From Rhizobium favelukesii (lineage in GTDB: Bacteria > Pseudomonadota > Alphaproteobacteria > Rhizobiales > Rhizobiaceae), in contig NZ_CBYB010000058.1 of the NCBI RefSeq assembly GCF_000577275.2, positions 1 through 5,153 of the forward strand: a stretch of DNA of 5,153 nucleotides, written 5' to 3'. The notes beneath the pieces were generated by a model that did not search any database, was not told the DNA's origin, and worked only from the letters and a program-made list of their open reading frames with translations. Shown piece by piece: positions 1 to 4,085 of this stretch. The translations under genes were made by a program, and so were the position numbers. Every line of letters starts with the position of its first letter. Positions within the stretch are counted from its first letter, which is position 1.

Positions 1-328
1 GAACAGTAGCCCATTTACGCCGCGTTGCCTGTCGCGCAACACGGCAAAGACGCCGAATACCAAAAATACCTTGACGAACGGAATGCGATTACAACCCAAT
101 CAGGTCTGGGCTATGGACCTGACCTACATCCCCATGGCGCGGGGCTTCGTCTATCTCTGCGCTGTCGTCGACTGGTTCAGTCGTCGGGTTCTGTCGTGGC
201 GGCTGTCGATCACGATGGAGACGGCTTTCTGTATCGAGGCCGTCGAGGAAGCGCATGCTCGGTATGGAAAGCCGGACATCTTCAACACGGACAGTCATAC
301 AATTGATGCCAGTTCTCGGATGGTTTGA
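1..328 (+). pseudogene. IS3-family transposase remnant (OrfB/integrase core), frameshifted and 3'-truncated
   Basis: This is a piece of the DDE integrase catalytic domain of an IS3-family transposase, which cuts and joins element ends. The frame read from 95 carries the family pattern PNQVWAMDLTYIPM (first catalytic Asp, codon 116-118), then an RGFVYLCAVVDWFSRRVLSW-type core, then GKPDIFNTD (second catalytic Asp, codon 290-292). Homology stops abruptly there: the usual QGSQFT and the last third with the catalytic Glu are absent, and a TGA follows at 326-328. Upstream of 94 the family-like residues (YQKYL..RNAIT) read in another frame, so there is probably a small deletion near 93-95. The 5' part lies off the window edge. 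It cannot encode an active enzyme. Family assignment is strong; the exact subgroup is not resolved. Confidence 0.85.
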
Positions 329-406
329 CTCCAACACCGATCGACCATTTGCTGGGTTGGTGCCGCATGGCCTCTCGGTGTGATCTGACTCTCATTCCGA
401 TCGACC
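326..406. repeat. Two-copy direct repeat, 60-bp period (possible insertion-element terminus)
   Basis: Positions 326-346 and 386-406 match at 17 of 21 bases, sharing TGACTC and the block CCGATCGACC (337-346 and 397-406), exactly 60 bp apart. The copies lie between the broken transposase (homology ends at 292) and the broken monooxygenase (homology begins about 425). Spaced direct repeats near the ends are known from IS21-family elements, where they act as transposase binding sites, so this may be one end of a lost or partial element. That identity is inference; the repeat itself is seen directly. Confidence 0.6.
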
Positions 407-412
407 TGACGT

Positions 413-940
413 GTGTCTTTCCCTGGACCTGTCGATCGCATCTGGTATGGCGGCGGATCGTTGCGGTCGGCCAGGTGGGCCGGTGAAAACGGCTTCAATC
501 TGCTGATCGGCAACGTGACGACAGGCGAACAGACCGATGACTTCTTTGTCGCACAACTGCGTCAGCTTGAGACCTACAAGCTTGCAGGTGGTGGACGAGG
601 TCGCGTGGCGCTTGGCGGTGTGATCGTTCCGCTCGACAGTGCCGATCCGGGCACGCGCCGGCGCTACCTGGACTATGCGGCGGGACGCGACGGACGCACG
701 CTGGCACCGCAGGGTGAGCGGCGCACGCTCTTTGCCCGTGATGTCGTCGGAACGGCGGACGAAATCCTCGAGCGCCTGTTTGCAGATCCGATCCTGCCGC
801 ATGTCAGCGAACTCAGGCTCGAACTTCCGTACGAATTCGAAGACGAGGAATATCGTCAGATCATCCACGACTTCATCACGCTTGTCGCACCCGAACTCGA
901 CTGGAATCACGGCGAGAGCCAGGGACAGAGAACAGCGTGA
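413..940 (+). pseudogene. Luciferase-like flavin-dependent monooxygenase, C-terminal half only
   Basis: The 175 codons from GTG 413 to TGA 938-940 match the C-terminal half of bacterial luciferase-like (LLM class) flavin-dependent oxidoreductases. The clearest motif is DRIWYGGGS (residues 8-16), followed by the SARWAGENGFNLL type segment (19-31), normally a mid-protein strand and helix bordering the flavin phosphate site. The C-terminal part has the family's helices (GTADEILERL, about 112-121) and an acidic tail. Members are usually about 330-350 residues, so roughly the first half is missing, including most of the FMN and substrate pocket. An in-frame TGA lies at 407-409 and the repeat at 386-406 is immediately upstream, so the gene was probably cut by an insertion element. 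The GTG is only the first possible start, with no convincing ribosome binding site. A functional short product is unlikely. Confidence 0.75.
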
Positions 941-980
941 AAGACGTCGCCGATAGTGTTTATGAATAGGAATACCAACG

Positions 981-1046
981 TTGACCAAAGTCGTAGAATA
1001 CTCCTTTTCCATCGGATCGCCCTGGTCCTACATTGGCTTCGAATGA
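981..1046 (+). pseudogene. DsbA-fold isomerase stub (2-hydroxychromene-2-carboxylate isomerase-like), 21 codons
   Basis: TTG at 981 is preceded by AGGAA (968-972) at 8-nt spacing. The 21 codons that follow read MTKVVEYSFSIGSPWSYIGF plus one Glu, then TGA (1044-1046). This is the classic N-terminus of the HCCA isomerase / DsbA-like glutathione-dependent family: a first beta strand ending in a SPWSY motif, whose Ser sits at the glutathione site. The family is about 200 residues long, and no continuation is visible in any frame after 1046. It starts 40 bp after the monooxygenase remnant, so the two were probably neighbours in an old aromatic-degradation operon. The match is short, which limits certainty. 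Confidence 0.5.
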
Positions 1047-1064
1047 AGGTCGATACGCGTCGCG

Positions 1065-1078
1065 TTGATCTATATCAA
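1065..1078. promoter_or_regulatory. Perfect FixK/FNR-type box TTGATCTATATCAA
   Basis: The 14-bp palindrome TTGAT-CTAT-ATCAA matches the full TTGAT-N4-ATCAA consensus of the FNR/FixK/Anr family of oxygen-responsive activators. At a site centre of 1071.5, class II geometry (-41.5) puts a start near 1113, and CATGAT at 1102-1107 is a tolerable -10 element (4 of 6 bases). Such a transcript would run rightward into the VOC gene at 1355 with a leader of about 240 nt. In rhizobia this box type drives microoxic genes such as fixNOQP. The site is symmetrical, so direction rests on gene context. Confidence 0.7.
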
Positions 1079-1228
1079 TGCTCGACCCACCCATCAGGGA
1101 ACATGATCGCCTGTCCCGGTTCTAGGATCCAACGGTACGATATTAGCCGCGGAAGGCGTTCGGCCACCCCCGAATGCGAGATTCATGATGATGGTGACCG
1201 CCATATCATAGTTGAGCCTGCTTGGAAC

Positions 1229-1242
1229 CGGGGTGATCCCCG
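1229..1242 (+). promoter_or_regulatory. GC-rich hairpin in the VOC leader
   Basis: CGGGG-TGAT-CCCCG is a perfect 5-bp stem with a 4-base loop. The next bases (GCCGGTGGGGCGGG) allow an alternative CCCC/GGGG pairing with the same CCCC strand. No T-run follows, so it is not a convincing intrinsic terminator. It may be a leader structure or simply GC-rich sequence. Confidence 0.25.
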
Positions 1243-1264
1243 CCGGTGGGGCGGGCGAAAGAGA

Positions 1265-1278
1265 TGACACATATGTCA
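1265..1278. promoter_or_regulatory. Imperfect palindrome TGACACATATGTCA, candidate operator
   Basis: The outer arms TGACA and TGTCA are perfect inverted repeats around four bases (6 of 7 positions per arm pair). The site lies about 77 bp before the VOC start codon. Its half-site spacing (TGA-N8-TCA) differs from that of FNR and CRP boxes (TGA-N6-TCA), so it is not a second FixK box. An operator for another regulator is possible but unproven. Confidence 0.3.
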
Positions 1279-1342
1279 CTATTGTGGACCAACCTACAGC
1301 ATTACCATGCCAGTCGAGACTCCAAATGCGTTATCTAAAGAG

Positions 1343-1349
1343 AAGGAGG
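1343..1349 (+). promoter_or_regulatory. Strong ribosome binding site AAGGAGG
   Basis: AAGGAGG ends 5 nt before ATG 1355. This fixes the start of the VOC gene at 1355 rather than at the in-frame ATG 1307, which has no comparable site and whose 16 extra codons run straight through this motif. Confidence 0.8.
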
Positions 1350-1354
1350 TTGAA

Positions 1355-1900
1355 ATGAGTGATCCCGTAAACGCGTCATTTGACAGCGCATCGCCAGATA
1401 CCACACCGGTGGATGACTACACTAACCTGCGATTTCGTGGGATCGACCACATCGCTTTGGCCGTCCATAGACTGGAAGACGCTATTCATTTGTTTCAAGG
1501 TGTACTTGGGTTTAACCTCAGGCGCCGATTCCAGATAAAGGGCAAAAAGACTGGTATGGTGTGCGCGGACATGGTTCGCGACGGGATGTGCTTTGTACTT
1601 TGTCAAGGCACAGAACCAGAGTCGCAGGTGTCCCAACTTGTCGAGAATTTTGGGGTAGGTATAGCCCATGTCGCGCTGGCTGTGGACGATGTGTCGGCGA
1701 TGGTCGAGACCCTCAAGAAGCGAGGGCTGTCGTTTGACACAGCCGTAATAAACGGACCGGGCCTAACACAGGCGTTCTCTTCGCGATGCCCTAACACTGG
1801 CGTGAGCATTGAACTTGTGCATCGGAACGGCGAGGAAGGATTTCTCGACAATAATGTCCAAGAACTTTTTGAACAGTTGGAGCAGTCCGGGAAATATTGA
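1355..1900 (+). CDS. VOC-fold metalloprotein resembling the C-terminal catalytic half of 4-hydroxyphenylpyruvate dioxygenase
   Basis: This is a 181-residue vicinal-oxygen-chelate protein with two beta-alpha-beta-beta-beta modules. After a polar N-terminal tail (about 1-25), module one begins GIDHIALAV (29-37) and module two GIAHVALAVDD (102-112). The 2-His-1-Glu metal site typical of HPPD and 4-hydroxymandelate synthase is present: H32, H105 and E153 (in SIELVHR). The tail GEEGF..NN..ELFEQLE (159-176) copies the HPPD C-terminal signature. HPPD itself is about 350 residues, so this is a half-size stand-alone version; the in-frame 5' end and strong ribosome binding site argue against truncation. 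The family uses Fe(II) and O2 on alpha-keto acids, and the true substrate here is unknown. A FixK-type box lies about 280 bp upstream. It may serve the peptide genes downstream, but an 896-bp gap and a separate promoter lie between. Confidence 0.8.
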   Translation: MSDPVNASFDSASPDTTPVDDYTNLRFRGIDHIALAVHRLEDAIHLFQGVLGFNLRRRFQIKGKKTGMVCADMVRDGMCFVLCQGTEPESQVSQLVENFGVGIAHVALAVDDVSAMVETLKKRGLSFDTAVINGPGLTQAFSSRCPNTGVSIELVHRNGEEGFLDNNVQELFEQLEQSGKY

Positions 1901-2611
1901 GCGAACTTGGACGGTTCCAGTCCCCAACGTGTAGGCGGCCGCGGAATGCATGACTGTATTGCGGTCACGATCGATCAGATTCAGCCATGTGTCCGGCCTG
2001 TAATCCGCGGCATCGATGCCACTAGCCATGCGAAGTCCGCCGATGGAGAGGCCGCACGCAAAATGTGCATCGGGCTAGCGGCATGACGGTTGCGGCACTG
2101 ATCACCAGCAACGGTAGGATGATGCGATGCCCCTTTGCTGCCCAGGCCAAGCCGACCACGTCCGGCTCCGCTGTGTTGCCGAGCGGCAGACGGGCCAGAC
2201 GCGAGCTGTCTCGCCGATTTGAACTGTGCAGGCATCTCCCGCCGATGCTACGATCGCCGATCCATAAAAAACCACCGGGAATGGTAGGCGGCTGTATCGA
2301 TGTGCACAAAAATTTCGGCGGTTGCCGAGGCCATGTGCGAAGCGCCGCCTGGTGGTTTATTCCGGTCGAGAGTTCCAAGCATCAGGCACCGCCATGGTGT
2401 CGAAGGTGCCTTATCTGCTGGTGGCGAAAAGGCAGGAGATACTGTCGCTCAGCCACCGGCAGCGTAAGGAGCCTGCAACTTCGAACTACGGAAGACGAGC
2501 AGGCAAGTCCAGTATATCGGGCCAAATCTGGACCGGTCGATCTTGGACGATGTCAGACACTCGTCACGGCAATTTGACAGCGACCGTCTTGTTTAAACGC
2601 GTTTTTCTCTC
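1901..2611. other. Gene-poor region with no recognisable gene
   Basis: About 710 bases separate the VOC stop from the sigma-54 promoter. Frames of up to 170 codons exist on both strands, but they are rich in Arg, Cys, Ser, Pro and His, lack family motifs and overlap one another, as expected of GC-rich non-coding DNA. A short IDVHKNF-like peptide at about 2296-2316 recalls the start of IS110-type transposases but does not continue. A single TGT-N10-ACA site occurs at 2293-2308. The region is probably old mobile-element debris. Confidence 0.5.
2293..2308. promoter_or_regulatory. Candidate NifA upstream activator sequence (TGT-N10-ACA)
   Basis: TGT (2293-2295), ten bases, then ACA (2306-2308) gives a perfect core match to the NifA binding consensus, on the approach to the sigma-54 promoter. 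It lies about 304 bp before the -24 element, farther than the usual 80-200 bp. Six fixed bases are expected by chance about once per 4 kb. No other exact match lies between 2309 and 2611; TGT-N10-TCA at 2551-2566 is a near miss. Confidence 0.3.
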
Positions 2612-2627
2612 TTGGCACGGAAATTGC
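2612..2627 (+). promoter_or_regulatory. Sigma-54 (RpoN) -24/-12 promoter
   Basis: TTGGCACG (2612-2619), four bases, then TTGC (2624-2627) followed by TTT matches the consensus TGGCAC-N5-TTGC exactly, including the invariant GG and GC with correct spacing. Transcription should start about 12 bases after the GC, near 2639, and run right into the leader ORF, the aminotransferase and the NRPS gene. Sigma-54 promoters need an enhancer-binding activator; in this setting NifA is the natural candidate. This was the only full match noticed in the window. Confidence 0.85.
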
Positions 2628-2662
2628 TTTGCCCCCTACAATCAGAGTAGGAACAATGTTCG

Positions 2663-2800
2663 ATGATCACACTCGCCAATCGTCAGACGGCTGTTTGTGG
2701 AATCGCTCTAGCCTGTGTCGCTGGTTTCGACGGAAGGCTGCTGTCGAGTCCACACTGGCGTGATCCTCACTTTGCCGATGGTTCTGCGTGGGGTCCATGA
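2663..2800 (+). CDS. Possible 45-residue leader ORF, coupled to the aminotransferase
   Basis: ATG 2663 has AGGAA (2649-2653) at 9-nt spacing and begins about 24 nt after the predicted sigma-54 start. The ORF ends in TGA 2798-2800, which overlaps ATG 2797-2799 as ATGA, a classic coupling junction. The product begins MITLANRQTAVCGIALACVAG, with a short apolar stretch at about 10-21, and ends in a Trp/Pro/His-rich tail. I do not recognise it. A competing ORF from ATG 2656 to TGA 2763 (35 codons) uses the same AGGA but at only 3-nt spacing. It may be a true small protein, a coupling leader, or chance. Confidence 0.35.
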   Translation: MITLANRQTAVCGIALACVAGFDGRLLSSPHWRDPHFADGSAWGP

Positions 2801-4083
2801 TGGATTATATGCCGCAAACGTCAGTAATGAACTTCTTAAATGAGGTCTCGGGTTCGTTTCCGTCGGCGATTTCCCTGGCCTCTGGCAGACCAAGTGATCG
2901 GTTCTTCAATAGGCTCGACCCCCAGGCGCTGTTGAATGCGCTCGTCGTGTATGAACGGTATTCAGCAGGCGATCACGGAGGTGGGCAAGTACACTCTCAG
3001 TTGTTGCAGTATGGACGAACTGCCGGCATCATCAGCGAGATCGTTGCACAACAGGTTCGATCCGATGAGGGGGTTCCCGCGAGGACCGATCGCGTACTAA
3101 TCACGTCAGGCTGCCAGGAGGCACTTGCTGTCTGCCTGCCGGCACTGTGTCCCGAACCTTCGGACGTCCTCCTGGTCTGCAACCCCACCTACGTTGGGAC
3201 AACCGGTGCAGCTGCCGCTACACGGGTCGCCGTTTCAGCGCTGCGCAACTCAGAACTTGGCATTGCCGAGGCAGTCGAATTCGCAGTGCTGCAGTTGTGC
3301 CGGCAAGGTCGGAGGGCTCGCGCTCTATACCTTATTCCCGATTTTGATAATCCGACCGGGCGCGTCCTCGGTACGCCCGCACGACGCGATATCCTTCAAG
3401 TGTGCGACAGACATCGGATCATCGTTCTGGAGGACAATCCATATGGGCAATTTCGGTATGAAGGAGACGCGATCCCTCCGATGGCCGCTTTGGACGAGGC
3501 CGGTAGTGTTATCTACCTCTCGACATTCTCCAAGACGCTAGCCCCATCTCTCCGCGTGGGAGCTGCGATACTGCCCGAGACGATATTTGGAGACGCGGGA
3601 GCTTGCCGGGTACTTTGGGAAGATCTGGTTCAGCGCAAGAGTTTCGTTACCCTCAATACGAGCCAAATTACACAAGCGATCGTGGCAGGGCTGTTGATCG
3701 AACAGGGGGTAAGCTTGCGTGATTGGATACGGCCGGCCCTGGATTGGTATCGTACCAATCGCGACGTTATGTTGTGTCAGCTGAACCGTGTGTTTTCGCC
3801 TTTCGCGGATCAGATTCGATGGAATCGCCCCTGCGGCGGCTTCTTCCTGACCCTTGATCTTCCTTTCAGATTTGGGGCGGAGAGCGTGGACGAGTGTGCA
3901 AGGCGTGACAATGTCATCGTTATGCCCATGAGCTTCTTCGCGTTGGATAACTCCCAAGACTACCGGATTCGATTGGCGTTCAGCGCGGTTACCCCCGAGC
4001 AAATCCGAACCAGTGTGACCGGTTTGGGCCGCTATGTGGCGCGGCGGCTTGGGCGGGAATTGCCCAGCTTGGTGGGTGGATAA
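2797..4083 (+). CDS. PLP-dependent aminotransferase, fold type I, HpgT-like (arylglycine transaminase family)
   Basis: A complete class I/II aminotransferase of 428 residues from ATG 2797. Numbered from there, the PLP site is intact: N185 (in DNPTG), D213 and Y216 (EDNPY), Schiff-base lysine K246 (FSKTLAPSLRVG), and the carboxylate-binding R392 (RIRLAF). The N-terminal pattern MNFLNEV..FPSAISLA.GRP and the segment LLQYGRT.GII resemble, from memory, the (S)-3,5-dihydroxyphenylglycine/4-hydroxyphenylglycine transaminases of glycopeptide antibiotic clusters; related 2-aminoadipate-type enzymes are the main alternative. It would move an amino group between an amino acid and an aryl or alkyl keto acid in the cytoplasm. 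The start is chosen for the ATGA overlap with the leader ORF; GTG 2788, ATG 2800 and ATG 2812 are also possible. It lies 170 bp after a sigma-54 promoter and only 2 bp before the NRPS gene, so it probably supplies that enzyme's amino acid. Confidence 0.85.
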   Translation: MMDYMPQTSVMNFLNEVSGSFPSAISLASGRPSDRFFNRLDPQALLNALVVYERYSAGDHGGGQVHSQLLQYGRTAGIISEIVAQQVRSDEGVPARTDRVLITSGCQEALAVCLPALCPEPSDVLLVCNPTYVGTTGAAAATRVAVSALRNSELGIAEAVEFAVLQLCRQGRRARALYLIPDFDNPTGRVLGTPARRDILQVCDRHRIIVLEDNPYGQFRYEGDAIPPMAALDEAGSVIYLSTFSKTLAPSLRVGAAILPETIFGDAGACRVLWEDLVQRKSFVTLNTSQITQAIVAGLLIEQGVSLRDWIRPALDWYRTNRDVMLCQLNRVFSPFADQIRWNRPCGGFFLTLDLPFRFGAESVDECARRDNVIVMPMSFFALDNSQDYRIRLAFSAVTPEQIRTSVTGLGRYVARRLGRELPSLVGG

Positions 4084-4085
4084 AG

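Larger units (their letters stand above)
1047..1354. other. Non-coding stretch upstream of the VOC gene
   Basis: I see no supportable gene here; reading frames of 60-100 codons on both strands lack recognisable motifs. The stretch holds the FixK-type box, a candidate -10 at 1102-1107, a GC-rich hairpin at 1229-1242, an imperfect palindrome at 1265-1278 and the ribosome binding site of the VOC gene. It is best read as a long leader or regulatory region laid over decayed sequence. Confidence 0.5.

Noticed and set aside
392..1012. 206-codon reading frame on the minus strand
   Set aside because: It is antisense to the monooxygenase remnant, whose plus-strand frame has clear family motifs; the minus-strand product has none.
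956..1267. 103-codon plus-strand frame upstream of the VOC gene
   Set aside because: No motif, no good ribosome binding site, and it overlaps the better-supported isomerase stub in another frame.
1307..1354. Upstream ATG 1307 as start of the VOC gene
   Set aside because: AAGGAGG at 1343-1349 sits ideally for ATG 1355, while 1307 lacks a ribosome binding site and the extra codons show no domain similarity.
1763..2029. 88-codon minus-strand frame with a YRPDTWLN-like stretch, possibly a mobile-element tail
   Set aside because: It overlaps the VOC gene antisense and I could not tie the stretch to a family with confidence.
2065..2577. 170-codon plus-strand frame with an IDVHKNF stretch, possibly an IS110-type transposase start
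   Set aside because: Only about seven residues resemble the IS110 N-terminus; neither this frame nor the shifted ones continue with family motifs.
2574..2579. TTGACA as a sigma-70 -35 element
   Set aside because: No acceptable -10 hexamer lies 16-18 bp downstream (the sequence there is ACGCGT-like); the adjacent sigma-54 element explains transcription better.
2788..2796. GTG 2788 as start of the aminotransferase
   Set aside because: No ribosome binding site precedes it; ATG 2797 forms an ATGA overlap with the leader ORF and needs no rare start codon.
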